A program made the translations under genes and the position numbers. This document shows, in pieces, positions 28,775-37,218 of a stretch of DNA of 64,000 nucleotides; within the stretch, counting starts at the first letter, position 1, and every line of letters begins with the position of its first letter. Source of the DNA: Sandaracinobacter neustonicus (GTDB lineage: Bacteria > Pseudomonadota > Alphaproteobacteria > Sphingomonadales > Sphingomonadaceae); assembly GCF_006385875.1 (NCBI RefSeq), contig NZ_VFSU01000019.1:1-64000 (forward strand). The letters run 5' to 3'. The notes under the pieces were generated by a model that ran no database searches, was not told the origin of the DNA, and saw only the letters and a program-made list of their open reading frames with translations.

Positions 28775-29757
28775 GAAGCCTGCTGCTGTCGCTTGCCCTG
28801 CTCGCCTCCCCTGCCCTCGCACAGGCACCCGGACAACAGGCGGACACCGCACCGCCCAAGCGCTATGAACTGCCCAACACGCAGGTGCTGACCCTGCACA
28901 GCGAGCGGCTGGGGCGCGATTATGAACTCTATGTCTGGCTGCCGCCCAGCTATGGCTCGCAGCCGGACCGCAAATATCCGGTGCTGTTCACCACCGATGC
29001 CCCGCAGAGCTTCCCGATGATCACCAACCTGCACCGCCGCCTGCGTGCGTCGGAACGCGGCATGCAGGATGCGATCATCGTCGGGCTGGGCTATGCCGTG
29101 GGCGACACCGGCGAATATAGCCGCCGCCGCGATTACACCCCCTCCATCTTCGGCGACATCGACGCCCGCTCCGACATGCCCGGCCGCCCGGTAAAATATG
29201 GCGAGGCGGAGCAATATCGCCTGCACCTGAAAGAGGAGGTGTTTCCCTTCCTCGAATCGCGCTTCCGCATCGATCCGTCACGCCGCATTTACGCGGGCCA
29301 CAGTTATGGCGGGCTGTTCGGCAGCTATGTGCTGTTCGCAGACCCGGCGATGTTCCAGAAATATATCCTGATGAGCCCGTCGCTCTGGTATGGCCGCCGC
29401 CAGTTGCTGGGGCAGGAACGCGGCTATGCGGCAGGCCATAAGGATTTGCCGGCCGAAGTCTATTTCATGATCGGCGGCGAGGAAACCGTGGACGATCCCG
29501 ATACCGAACCGTTCAGCAGCAGCCGTATGGCCATGGTGGAAGACATGGACGAGATGGTGAAGATGCTGAAATCAAGGCATTATCCATCCCTGAAGGTGCA
29601 ATCCCGCATCTTCCCCGGCGAGGATCATGGCTCCGTCTACCCGGACGCCATCCGCGCCGGGATGGAATGGGCGCTGGCCGGTTCCGGCAAGCGCCCGCAT
29701 GTGCCGTGCGAAACCCCGGGCTGCCGCTTGCCGTGGAAGGCCCCAACCAACCGGTAG
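28771..29757 (+). CDS. exported alpha/beta-hydrolase esterase (IroE/esterase-D type)
   Basis: The 328-residue putative esterase has signal peptide MRSLLLSLALLASPALAQA. The nucleophile elbow is YAGHSYGGLFG and the late Asp and His lie in the DDPDTEP and GEDHGSVYP regions. The family includes siderophore-ester hydrolases and other carboxylesterases, so the substrate is open. The ATG at 28771 overlaps the upstream stop by 4 bp, and no other start fits the signal peptide. The last gene of the barrel-amidohydrolase-amidohydrolase-esterase run. Confidence 0.88.
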   Translation: MRSLLLSLALLASPALAQAPGQQADTAPPKRYELPNTQVLTLHSERLGRDYELYVWLPPSYGSQPDRKYPVLFTTDAPQSFPMITNLHRRLRASERGMQDAIIVGLGYAVGDTGEYSRRRDYTPSIFGDIDARSDMPGRPVKYGEAEQYRLHLKEEVFPFLESRFRIDPSRRIYAGHSYGGLFGSYVLFADPAMFQKYILMSPSLWYGRRQLLGQERGYAAGHKDLPAEVYFMIGGEETVDDPDTEPFSSSRMAMVEDMDEMVKMLKSRHYPSLKVQSRIFPGEDHGSVYPDAIRAGMEWALAGSGKRPHVPCETPGCRLPWKAPTNR

Positions 29758-29795
29758 GCGGCAAGCGGGGGCAGGCGGCGATTTCAGCTAAGTAT

Positions 29796-29869
29796 TGGAG
29801 CGGGTAGCGGGAATCGAACCCGCGTATTCAGCTTGGAAGGCTGCTGCACTACCATTGTGCTATACCCGC
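29796..29869 (-). tRNA. tRNA-Gly (anticodon TCC)
   Basis: Cloverleaf read on the minus strand: acceptor GCGGGTA paired with TACCCGC, D-arm GCAC/GTGC with TGGTA loop, anticodon loop CTTCCAA, T arm GCGGG-TTCGAAT-CCCGC, discriminator T and an encoded CCA. The lowest pair of the anticodon stem is G-A. It lies 128 bp downstream of tRNA-Tyr on the same strand. Confidence 0.97.
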
Positions 29870-29977
29870 CCACTCGCCAACGAAGCGCCCTTGTCCGGCG
29901 GCAAAGCCGCCGCGAGCGCGACTGCGCGCCCGCGCCAATGCGCGGAACCGGGCGAAGCCCGGCCCCTTACAAGGACT

Positions 29978-30000
29978 CCATCCTGCCTTGGGCAGGATGG
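29978..30000 (-). other. perfect hairpin beginning at the tRNA-Tyr CCA
   Basis: Ten perfect base pairs (ccatcctgcc / ggcaggatgg) around a three-base loop. Read in the tRNA direction, its 5' arm starts with the encoded CCA. No U tract follows, so it looks more like a processing signal or transcript spacer than an intrinsic terminator. Confidence 0.7.
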
Positions 30001-30083
30001 TGGAGGGGGTTGGATTTGAACCAACGTAGGGAAAACCCGGCAGATTTACAGTCTGCTGCCATTGACCGCTCGGCCACCCCTCC
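29998..30083 (-). tRNA. tRNA-Tyr (anticodon GTA)
   Basis: Class II tRNA with a long variable arm. On the minus strand: acceptor GGAGGGG/CCCCTCC, D-arm with GGCCGAGCGGTC, anticodon loop CTGTAAA, long variable arm (CCGGGTTTTCCCTACG region), T arm TTGG-TTCAAAT-CCAA, discriminator A and an encoded CCA. The CCA is also the first three bases of a 10-bp hairpin (29978-30000). Confidence 0.97.
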
Positions 30084-30107
30084 GAACCCTTCGGTGCGGG
30101 AGGCGGG

Positions 30108-30136
30108 CAAATGGCCAATGGACCGGCGCTTGTCAA
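30108..30136 (-). promoter_or_regulatory. candidate tRNA-Tyr/Gly promoter
   Basis: A perfect TTGACA lies at 30136-30131 on the minus strand, ending 48 bp before the mature tRNA-Tyr 5' end. tRNA-Val at 41944 has an identical hexamer at nearly the same distance, which supports the call. The -10 region (near catttg) is poor. Confidence 0.4.
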
Positions 30137-30180
30137 TGCAGAAGCGTACGGAAACCAACCGAAGGTCGCCAATAACCACC

Positions 30181-30963
30181 TCAGCCAAAGATCGCGACAG
30201 ACTGCCGCGCCAGCAGCACCGGGCGGCCAGCTTCATCCCACATCGCCATGGATTGCATGGAATAGCCCTGCCCCACACCATCGTCTTTCGCTTGCAGCAG
30301 ATACCAGCCAGCCCCTTGCGCATGCCCCGGATCGAACAGTTCGAACCCCCATGTGATGGTGCTGATCGGCGCGGGCGCGGTGAATCGCGGATAGCTGGCG
30401 GGCGGCAGCGCATCGCCCAGCGCCACCAGTGCAGGCATCCCCGGTGCCACGGGCCGCGAATGCCGCACCCACGCCAGCAGTTCGCCCTTGTCCGCCCCGC
30501 TCAGCAGCCCATTGCCGCCAGCCAGCCGCTGATCGATGTTGGCGGTGAACCCCGGCCGCCCCTTCCCCCACAGCGGCTCCACCTCGTCTGGCCGGGCGCA
30601 GGCAGGCGGCGGCGGCGGAGTCGCGGCATAGGCGCTCTCCCGTTCGGCCCCGAACACGAACAGTGCCCGCAGCGCCACCGCCCCATCCGAAATCAGGTCG
30701 CACGCCATCGTCGTGACCGACCGGCCCCGGCGCAGCACGCCTGGCACCAGCCGCACATCCTGCGCCGCCGGCCCCACATAGGCGATCTGCCCGGCCCTCA
30801 GCGGCGGCAGATCGGGCACGGACAGTTCGCACGCCTTCAGCGCCAGCGCCGCCGACATGCCGCCATAGAGCGTCCGCCCCTGCAACCAATCCTCCGGGCC
30901 ATGCGCGGTCCAGCCGTCGCCGTCTGCCTGCATGCCCGCCAGCACCGAATCAAATGTCGCCAT
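30181..30963 (-). CDS. TesB-like acyl-CoA thioesterase
   Basis: The 260-residue double hot-dog fold protein is predicted to hydrolyse acyl-CoA thioesters in the cytoplasm. Landmarks are WTAHGPEDWLQGRTLYGGM near residue 20, the RRGRSVTTMACDLISDG strand, and a second half with FELFDPG and QSMAMWDEAGRPVLLARQS. The ATG at 30963 follows aaggagctttc, a good ribosome site; an earlier start adds seven unsupported residues. Monocistronic, divergent from rlmB. Confidence 0.88.
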   Translation of the reverse strand: MATFDSVLAGMQADGDGWTAHGPEDWLQGRTLYGGMSAALALKACELSVPDLPPLRAGQIAYVGPAAQDVRLVPGVLRRGRSVTTMACDLISDGAVALRALFVFGAERESAYAATPPPPPACARPDEVEPLWGKGRPGFTANIDQRLAGGNGLLSGADKGELLAWVRHSRPVAPGMPALVALGDALPPASYPRFTAPAPISTITWGFELFDPGHAQGAGWYLLQAKDDGVGQGYSMQSMAMWDEAGRPVLLARQSVAIFG

Positions 30964-31046
30964 GAAAGCTCCTTCGCTGTCCATGCTCGTCCGGGCTGTG
31001 CAACCGCGCCACCCATGCTAGTGGCAGGGCCCTGAAAGAGAGAGAT

Positions 31047-31802
31047 ATGGGACGAAGACCAGCCAAACGCCACGGCACTGCCAACCGCACCGATCCGAAC
31101 CGCCCGCGCCTCTATGGACGGCACGCGGTTTATGCCGCGCTGGACAATCCCGCGCGCACGCTGCGCAAGCTGTATGGCACGCATGAGGAACTGGCCAAGA
31201 TCGTGATCCCGGAAGGGCTGCAGGTGCAGTTCGGCGACGGCCACGATCTCGCGCGGCTGGTTCCCGCAGATGCCCCGCATCAGGGCCTCGTGCTGGAGGT
31301 GGAGCCGCTGGAAACCCCCTGGCTGGACGAAGTGCTGACGGATCCCGACCCGGCCGCGCCGCTGGTGCTGCTGGATCAGGTGACTGACCCGCACAATGTC
31401 GGCGCGATCATCCGCTCGGCCGCCGCGTTCGGCGCCCGCGCGATCATCACGCAGGATCGCCACAGCCCGCCCGAATCCGGCGCGCTGGCCCGCGCCGCCT
31501 CCGGCGCGCTGGAGGCTGTGCCATGGGTGCGCGTGGTCAACCTCGCCCGCGCGCTGGAGGAGATCGCCGAGGCGGGATATTGGCGCATCGGCCTCGCCGG
31601 AGACGCGCAAGTAACACTGTCCGAAGCGCTGACGCCGCAGCCGCAGGCCATCGTGCTGGGCGCGGAAGGCGAAGGCATGCGCCACAACACCCGCGAGCAT
31701 GTGGACGTGCTGGCCAAGCTGCCCATCACCCGCGCAGTGGAAAGCCTGAACGTCTCCAACGCGGCGGCCATCGCCCTTTACGCCGTGGCCAGCCGGAGCT
31801 GA
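31047..31802 (+). CDS. rlmB: 23S rRNA (guanosine-2'-O-)-methyltransferase RlmB
   Basis: SPOUT-class methyltransferase modifying G2251 in 23S rRNA. The 251 residues have an N-terminal substrate-binding domain (LYGRHAVYAALDN) and the trefoil-knot domain with motif 1 LDQVTDPHNVGAIIRSAAAFG, motif 2 IVLGAEGEGM and motif 3 ESLNVSNAAAIALY. Family members also act on tRNA, but the N-terminal extension favours RlmB. Confidence 0.92.
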   Translation: MGRRPAKRHGTANRTDPNRPRLYGRHAVYAALDNPARTLRKLYGTHEELAKIVIPEGLQVQFGDGHDLARLVPADAPHQGLVLEVEPLETPWLDEVLTDPDPAAPLVLLDQVTDPHNVGAIIRSAAAFGARAIITQDRHSPPESGALARAASGALEAVPWVRVVNLARALEEIAEAGYWRIGLAGDAQVTLSEALTPQPQAIVLGAEGEGMRHNTREHVDVLAKLPITRAVESLNVSNAAAIALYAVASRS

Positions 31803-31825
31803 TCCCTCGGCAGCCCGCCCGCGCC

Positions 31826-32047
31826 TTATCCTTGCCGCCCGGCATCCTCGGCCAGTGTGTAACCCACAATCGCATTGGCATGGCCGTGCCCCATCCCATG
31901 CTGCGCCTTCAGCATGGCGACAAGTTCCATATGCTTCGCAGGCATCGCCGCGCGGACGAGCGCCTGCCAGTCGGCAATCGGCCGACCATAGGTCTTCTCT
32001 ATGGAGGGAAAGTAGGAGGCCGGGCCTTTGATCCTGTCTGCGCTCAT
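31826..32047 (-). CDS. DUF4287 domain protein
   Basis: A 73-residue protein matching the DUF4287 pattern: MSADRIKGPASYFPSIEKTYG, then PIADWQ, MPAKHMELVAMLK and GMGHGHANAIVGY. Function unknown. The ATG at 32047 is preferred to a TTG three codons upstream. Convergent with rlmB, with a 23-bp gap. Confidence 0.85.
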   Translation of the reverse strand: MSADRIKGPASYFPSIEKTYGRPIADWQALVRAAMPAKHMELVAMLKAQHGMGHGHANAIVGYTLAEDAGRQG

Positions 32048-32090
32048 AAGCGCCAACAGGTCATGAAACAGGCCCGTTCGTCAAGCCGGG

Positions 32091-33464
32091 CTAGAAGCGC
32101 GCTTCATCCCAGATGGGGTCGATTTTGCCGCCCCATTCGCCGTGGAAGCGTTCCAGCCAATGCTCGGCCAGCGTCTTGCCGCTGGTCGCGATTTCCCACA
32201 GCGGGGTCAGGAAACCGGCTTCGCTGTCGCCGCTGCCATTGTCGCGGGCGCGCCGTTCCAGCCCGCCCGCCGCGATGGCCAGCACTTCCTTCGCCAGCGC
32301 CTGCAGGCTCTTGCCATCGGGCGCGGTCGCCTTCAGCGCCAGCCTTGGCACCTCGTCGCGCATGCGCTGCTGGCCCTCGATGCTCCAGCCCTTCACCAGA
32401 TCCCATGCCGCATCCAGCGCCGTGCCGTCATACAGCAGCCCCACCCACAGCGCGGGCAGCGCGCAGATGCGGCTTTGCGGCCCGGAATCGCTGCCGCGCA
32501 TCTCCAGATAGCCCTTCAGCCGCACTTCGGGGAACGCCGTGGACAGATGGTCCTTCCAGTCGCCATAGGTCGCCCGTTCGCCCGGCAGGATATCCAGCCG
32601 CCCCGCGATGAAATCGCCGAAGCTCTTGCCCGCCGCATCCAGATACTCGCCGTCGCGATAGGCGAAATACATCGGCACCCGCAGCGCATAATCGGCATAG
32701 GATTCATAACCGAAGCCCTCGTCGAACACGAAGGGCAGCATCCCGGTGCGGGCCGGATCGGTGTCGGTCCAGATATGGCTGCGATAGCTGAGGTATCCGT
32801 TCGGCTTGCCCTCGGTGAAGGGCGAATTGGCGAACAGCGCGGTGCCCAGCGGCTGCAACGCCAGAGAAACGCGGAACTTTTTCACCATGTCCGCTTCAGA
32901 GCCATAGTCCAGATTGGTCTGCACGGTGCAGGTGCGCTGCATCATGTCCAGCCCCAGCGTGCCCACGCGCGGCATGTGGCGGCGCATGATGGCGTAGCGC
33001 CCCTTGGGCATCCACGGCAGCGCTTCGCGCGTGGCGACGGGATTGAACCCCAGCCCCAGAAAGCCCAGCCCCAGTTCTTCGCCGATCGCCAGACATTGCT
33101 CGCGGTGCCGCCCGGTTTCGGCGCAGGTCTGGTGCAGATTTTCCAGCGCCGCGCCGGACAACTCGAACTGCCCGGCAGGCTCAAGGCTCAGGCTGCCGTC
33201 CGCGCCGGTCGCGGCGATGATCTTGCCGCCTTCCAGCACAGGCGCCCAGCCATAGCGGCCGAACGCCGTCAGCAGGTCGCGGATGCCGTTCGGCTCTTCC
33301 CACGAGGGCTGCGCATGATCGCGCAGGCGGAACACGAATTTCTCATGCTCGGTGCCGATCCGCCAATCGGCTTTCGGCTTCTCCCCCGCTTCGAACAGCC
33401 GGATCAGGTCGGCCTTGCTCTCGATGGGGGCCGCGTCCCCGGCCGCTTCCTGCTTGTTGCTCAT
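32091..33464 (-). CDS. gshA: glutamate--cysteine ligase, plant/alphaproteobacterial type
   Basis: First step of glutathione synthesis: ATP-dependent ligation of glutamate and cysteine. The 457-residue GCS2-like enzyme has IGTEHEKFVFRL at the N terminus, the MPRVGTLGLDMMQRTCTVQ core and GYLEMRGSDSG. The ATG at 33464 (MSNKQEAAGD) is chosen over a longer frame. It lies 55 bp behind rsmE on the same strand. Confidence 0.95.
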   Translation of the reverse strand: MSNKQEAAGDAAPIESKADLIRLFEAGEKPKADWRIGTEHEKFVFRLRDHAQPSWEEPNGIRDLLTAFGRYGWAPVLEGGKIIAATGADGSLSLEPAGQFELSGAALENLHQTCAETGRHREQCLAIGEELGLGFLGLGFNPVATREALPWMPKGRYAIMRRHMPRVGTLGLDMMQRTCTVQTNLDYGSEADMVKKFRVSLALQPLGTALFANSPFTEGKPNGYLSYRSHIWTDTDPARTGMLPFVFDEGFGYESYADYALRVPMYFAYRDGEYLDAAGKSFGDFIAGRLDILPGERATYGDWKDHLSTAFPEVRLKGYLEMRGSDSGPQSRICALPALWVGLLYDGTALDAAWDLVKGWSIEGQQRMRDEVPRLALKATAPDGKSLQALAKEVLAIAAGGLERRARDNGSGDSEAGFLTPLWEIATSGKTLAEHWLERFHGEWGGKIDPIWDEARF

Positions 33465-33519
33465 AGGCCCGCGCCTTAGCGAGTGGTTTGCCCCCGCGCC
33501 AGCCGGATTCGAGTATCGC

Positions 33520-34230
33520 TCAATGTCCACCAAACAACTGGAATTGCGCGATGGCTGCCACCACCGCGGTGTCTGCGCGCAGGATGCGCGGCCCCAGCGC
33601 CAGCCGCTTCGTGGCCGAAAGCGCCAGCAGCGCCGCGCGCTCCGCAGGCGAAAAACCGCCTTCCGGCCCGATCAGGATCGCCGCGGGTGTCGCAGGCTTC
33701 AGCGCCGCCATATCCGCCCCGCCCTCCTCGTCCGCAAACAGCAATGCCCGCCCCGCATCCCACCCGGCCAGCAGCGCGGGCAACTTCACCGCCTCGGCCA
33801 GTTCCGGCAGCGCCGTCCGCCCGCATTGTTCGGCGGCCTCCACCATGTGCGCGCGCAGGCGTTCGGGTTTCAGCCGGGCGTGATTGGTGCGCTCCGTCAG
33901 CACCGGCACGATCCGCCGCACACCCAGTTCGGTCGCCTTCTCCACGATCCATTCGAAGCGATCCGGCTTGATCGGCGCCGTCAGCAACCACAGGTCCGGC
34001 GTCTGCTCCCGCCCGCGGATCATCGCCCCCACCCGCACCAGCACCCGCCGCCGCCCCACATCGGAGACTTCAGCCGCCCATTCGCCGGTCGCATCGTCCA
34101 GCAGCCGCAACTCCGCGCCGCGATCCAGCCGCAGCACGGTGGCCAGATAATGCACCTGCGTGCCTTCCAGCTCGAACTCCGCCCCCGTGTCCAGCCGGGT
34201 CTCCACGAACAATCTTGGAATCTGCCGCAT
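33520..34230 (-). CDS. rsmE: 16S rRNA (uracil1498-N3)-methyltransferase
   Basis: SPOUT methyltransferase acting on 16S rRNA. The 236 residues have an N-terminal PUA-like domain (RLFVETRLDTGAEFELEG, VHYLATVLRLDRG) and a knot domain with KATELGVRRIVPVLTERT, LIGPEGGFSPAERAAL and LALGPRILRADTAVVAAIA. It is upstream of gshA and divergent from the CerR-like gene across 34 bp. Confidence 0.95.
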   Translation of the reverse strand: MRQIPRLFVETRLDTGAEFELEGTQVHYLATVLRLDRGAELRLLDDATGEWAAEVSDVGRRRVLVRVGAMIRGREQTPDLWLLTAPIKPDRFEWIVEKATELGVRRIVPVLTERTNHARLKPERLRAHMVEAAEQCGRTALPELAEAVKLPALLAGWDAGRALLFADEEGGADMAALKPATPAAILIGPEGGFSPAERAALLALSATKRLALGPRILRADTAVVAAIAQFQLFGGH

Positions 34231-34264
34231 GGCGTGGCGCTAGCACGCAAGCTAAGGCGGTTCC

Positions 34265-35188
34265 ATGGCGCTGATGCTTGCAATCACCGGCGGCACCGGC
34301 TTCGTCGGCGGCCACACCATTCACGCGGCGCTGGCGCGCGGCCACAAGGTGCTGGCGCTGGCCCGTAAGCCGCAGCCGCCAAGGGAGGGTGTCGGCTGGG
34401 TGCCGGGCCATCTCGCCGATGAAGCCGCGCTGGACCTGCTGACGGCCCGCGCCGACGCCGTGATCCACATCGCGGGCGTCACCAACGCGCCCGACCGCGC
34501 CGGGTTCGAACAGGGCAATATCCTCGGCACCGCCTACGTCCGCCGCGCGGCGCAGGGCCGCCCGCTGGTGCATGTCTCCTCGCTGTCCGCCCGCGAACCG
34601 CAGCTGTCCACCTATGGCTGGTCGAAGCTGATGGGCGAACAGATCGCGCGCGGCGCGGCAGGTCCGGTCGCCACCCTGCGCCCGCCCGCCGTCTATGGCC
34701 CCGGAGACCGGGAGTTTCTGGAACTGATGCGCACCGCCCGCAGCGGCTTCATCCCGATGCCGCGCGGCTCGCTCACCTCCATGGTCTATGGCGCAGACCT
34801 TGGCGAAGCCCTCGTCGCGCTGGCGGAAGAGCTGAGCGGCCCAGCCCGCAGCGAAGGCCAGATTTATGAAATCAACGACGGCAACCATGGCTACACCCCC
34901 GCACAGGTCGCAGACGCCATCGGTGCCGCCATCGGCCGCCGCGTCCGCGCCGTCCCCGTCTCTGCCGCAACCCTGCGCCTCGCCGCCATGGGGGACACCG
35001 CATGGGCGAAGCTGAAGGGCACGCAACCCCGCCTCACCCGTGATCGCGCCGGTTACATGGCCCACCCGGACTGGTCCTCGAACAGCGCCGCCCTCCTCGC
35101 GCTGAACATCTGGCAGCCCCGCACCGGCCTGATGGCAGGCATGGCCGAAACCGCCCGCAGCTATCGCGCGCAGGGGCTTCTGCCCTGA
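34265..35188 (+). CDS. cerR: NAD-dependent epimerase-like SDR, probable ceramide reductase CerR
   Basis: The 307-residue extended SDR has the nucleotide loop ITGGTGFVGG at the N terminus, VIHIAGVTN, VSSLSAREPQLSTYGWSK (catalytic Ser and YxxxK) and LRPPAVYGPGD. On sequence alone it is a generic epimerase/dehydratase-fold reductase. It sits 72 bp before an ACP gene and serine palmitoyltransferase, the same neighbourhood as CerR of Caulobacter, which reduces 3-oxo-ceramide. The symbol rests on that context. Confidence 0.82.
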   Translation: MALMLAITGGTGFVGGHTIHAALARGHKVLALARKPQPPREGVGWVPGHLADEAALDLLTARADAVIHIAGVTNAPDRAGFEQGNILGTAYVRRAAQGRPLVHVSSLSAREPQLSTYGWSKLMGEQIARGAAGPVATLRPPAVYGPGDREFLELMRTARSGFIPMPRGSLTSMVYGADLGEALVALAEELSGPARSEGQIYEINDGNHGYTPAQVADAIGAAIGRRVRAVPVSAATLRLAAMGDTAWAKLKGTQPRLTRDRAGYMAHPDWSSNSAALLALNIWQPRTGLMAGMAETARSYRAQGLLP

Positions 35189-35260
35189 TCATCCCATTTC
35201 CGTGCCGTTTTCCGCCACAATCTGCGTTAAAAGAGCGCCAAACCTGATGTCCCGGAGCTT

Positions 35261-35503
35261 ATGATGGATCGTCCCGCAACCTACGCCCGCCTGATCGAGC
35301 TGATCGAGCCGTTCAACAAAAAGGGCATCGCGCTCGCTGAGAGCACCAGCTTCGCAGACGATCTGGAGCTGGACAGCCTGACGGTGATGGACCTCGTCGC
35401 CAATATCGAGGACGAGTGGGACATCAACATGCCGCTGAACATCCTGCCCGATCTGGAAACCGTCGGCCAGCTGGCAGACGCTGTCGTCAAGCTGAAGGGC
35501 TGA
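35261..35503 (+). CDS. acyl carrier protein for sphingolipid synthesis
   Basis: An 80-residue acidic four-helix carrier. The phosphopantetheine attachment site is Ser39 in LELDSLTVMDL. It lies five bases before spt, so it most likely presents the acyl chain to SPT (the AcpR-type partner) and is not the fatty-acid-synthesis ACP. Two adjacent ATG codons follow cccggagctt; either may start. Confidence 0.93.
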   Translation: MMDRPATYARLIELIEPFNKKGIALAESTSFADDLELDSLTVMDLVANIEDEWDINMPLNILPDLETVGQLADAVVKLKG

Positions 35504-35508
35504 GCGCG

Positions 35509-36717
35509 ATGACGGACCTGCTCTCGAAATTCGATCCCTATATCGCCGAGCACAAGGGCCTGCTGGAAACCGGCGTGCACGATCCCTTCGGCGTGGTGAT
35601 GGAGCGTGTGATGTCGCCCACCCGCGCCATCATCAACGGGCGCGAAACCATCCTCGTCGGCACCTACAATTATATGGGCATGACGTTCGATCCGGACGTG
35701 ATCGCCGCAGGCAAGGCCGCGCTGGACAATTTCGGTGCAGGCTCCACCGGCAGCCGGGTGCTGAACGGCACCTTCGCCCCGCATATCGCGGTGGAACAGG
35801 CGCTGAAGGATTTCTACGGCACCCGCTCTGCCATCGTGTTCAGCACGGGCTATCAAGCCAATCTCGGCATGGTCTCCACGCTGGCGGGCAAGGGCGATTA
35901 CATCATCCTCGATGCCGACAGCCACGCCTCCATCTATGATGGCTGCAAGCTGGGCAACGCCGAAGTCGTGCGCTTCCGCCACAACAATGTCGAGGATCTG
36001 GACAAGCGCCTCGGCCGCCTGCCCGCCGAAGCCGGGAAACTGGTGATCCTGGAAGGCGTCTATTCCATGCTGGGCGATATCGCCCCGTTGCGGGAACTGG
36101 TGGCGGTGGCGAAAAAGCACAACGCCATGACGCTGGTGGACGAAGCCCATGCCATGGGTTTCTTCGGCAAGCACGGGCGCGGCGTGTATGAGGAACTGGG
36201 GCTGGAGGATCAGATCGACTTCGTCGTCGGCACCTTCTCCAAGTCGGTCGGCACGGTGGGCGGCTTTGCCGTGTCCAACCATCCGAAGTTCGAAATCCTG
36301 CGGCTGGTGTGCAACCCCTACCGCTTCACCGCCTCTTTGCCGCCAGCAGTCGCCGCCACGGCGGAAGCCTCCATCCGCAAGCTGATGGGCGCTGAGGCCA
36401 AGCGCGACAATCTGTGGGCGGTCTCAAGGAAGCTGCACGCGGGCCTGAAAGCCGCCGGGTTCCGCATGGCGACGGACACCCCCGAATCCGCCATCATCGC
36501 GGTGCTGCTGCCCGATCAGGAGAGCACGGTGGCCATGTGGCACCAGCTGCTGGAACATGGCATCTACTGCAACATGAGCCGCCCGCCCGCGACGCCGGCG
36601 GGTATCTTCCTGCTCCGCTGCTCCCTGTCGGCTGCCCACACGCTGGACGACGTCGACACCATCATCAGCCGCTTCATCGCCGCGAGAGACAGCCTCCCCG
36701 GCGCAAAAGCCGCGTGA
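35509..36717 (+). CDS. spt: serine palmitoyltransferase
   Basis: PLP enzyme of the alpha-oxoamine synthase family condensing serine with palmitoyl thioester, the first step of sphingolipid synthesis. The 402 residues include NYMGMTFDPDV, GTGSTGSR-like GAGSTGSRVLNG, His139 in DADSHASIYDG (stacks on PLP), VDEAHAMGFFG, and the PLP Lys245 in TFSKSVGTVGGF. No membrane segment is present, as in soluble sphingomonad SPTs. The ATG at 35509 lies five bases after the acp stop. Confidence 0.96.
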   Translation: MTDLLSKFDPYIAEHKGLLETGVHDPFGVVMERVMSPTRAIINGRETILVGTYNYMGMTFDPDVIAAGKAALDNFGAGSTGSRVLNGTFAPHIAVEQALKDFYGTRSAIVFSTGYQANLGMVSTLAGKGDYIILDADSHASIYDGCKLGNAEVVRFRHNNVEDLDKRLGRLPAEAGKLVILEGVYSMLGDIAPLRELVAVAKKHNAMTLVDEAHAMGFFGKHGRGVYEELGLEDQIDFVVGTFSKSVGTVGGFAVSNHPKFEILRLVCNPYRFTASLPPAVAATAEASIRKLMGAEAKRDNLWAVSRKLHAGLKAAGFRMATDTPESAIIAVLLPDQESTVAMWHQLLEHGIYCNMSRPPATPAGIFLLRCSLSAAHTLDDVDTIISRFIAARDSLPGAKAA

Positions 36718-36722
36718 AAATA

Positions 36723-36759
36723 AGCCCCTCCCCTTCAGGGGAGGGGTTGGGGTGGGGGC
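36723..36759. repeat. G/C-tract hairpin repeat after spt
   Basis: Arms cccctcccc and ggggagggg around a ttca loop, then ggttggggtggggg. It begins 6 bp after the spt stop and could terminate it. The same element in reverse orientation lies at 18231-18267 inside composite copy II. Confidence 0.75.
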
Positions 36760-36809
36760 ACGCCGCAAACACAACATCCGAACAGAAAAAACCAAGAGGG
36801 GAGACCAAA

Positions 36810-37211
36810 ATGCACTTCGCCTACCCATACACCGCCCTCGTCACCGGCCTCGCCATCCTGATCTACATCTGGACGGGCATCGTCGTCGGCAAGGCGCGCA
36901 AAGTGCATGGCGTCGATTACCCCAACACCCACGGCTCAGACGATTTCAACCGCGTCTGGCGCGCGCACCAGAACACGCTGGAGCAGCTGGTGGTGTTCCT
37001 CCCCTCGCTCTGGCTGTTCGCCACCATCGTCTCCGATTGCTGGGCGGCTGTGCTGGGCCTCGTCTGGGCGCTGGGCCGCATCCTCTACGTCCGCGGCTAC
37101 ACCCTCGCCGCGCCGAAGCGCGCGCCGGGCTTCCTGATCGCCATCCTTTCCACCGCAGTCCTGCTGTTCGGCGCGCTCGGCGTGGTGATCTGGCAGTTGA
37201 TTGCCGGATAA
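36810..37211 (+). CDS. MAPEG-family membrane protein
   Basis: The 133-residue protein has four predicted membrane segments: YTALVTGLAILIYIWTGIVV, LVVFLPSLWLFATIV, WAAVLGLVWALGRILYV and LIAILSTAVLLFGALGVVIW. The RVWRAHQNTLEQL motif between the first two is the MAPEG (microsomal glutathione transferase-like) signature. It may be a membrane glutathione transferase, but the activity is not proven. The ATG at 36810 follows agaggggagacc; longer frames are spt shadows. Confidence 0.9.
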   Translation: MHFAYPYTALVTGLAILIYIWTGIVVGKARKVHGVDYPNTHGSDDFNRVWRAHQNTLEQLVVFLPSLWLFATIVSDCWAAVLGLVWALGRILYVRGYTLAAPKRAPGFLIAILSTAVLLFGALGVVIWQLIAG

Positions 37212-37218
37212 ACCGCCG

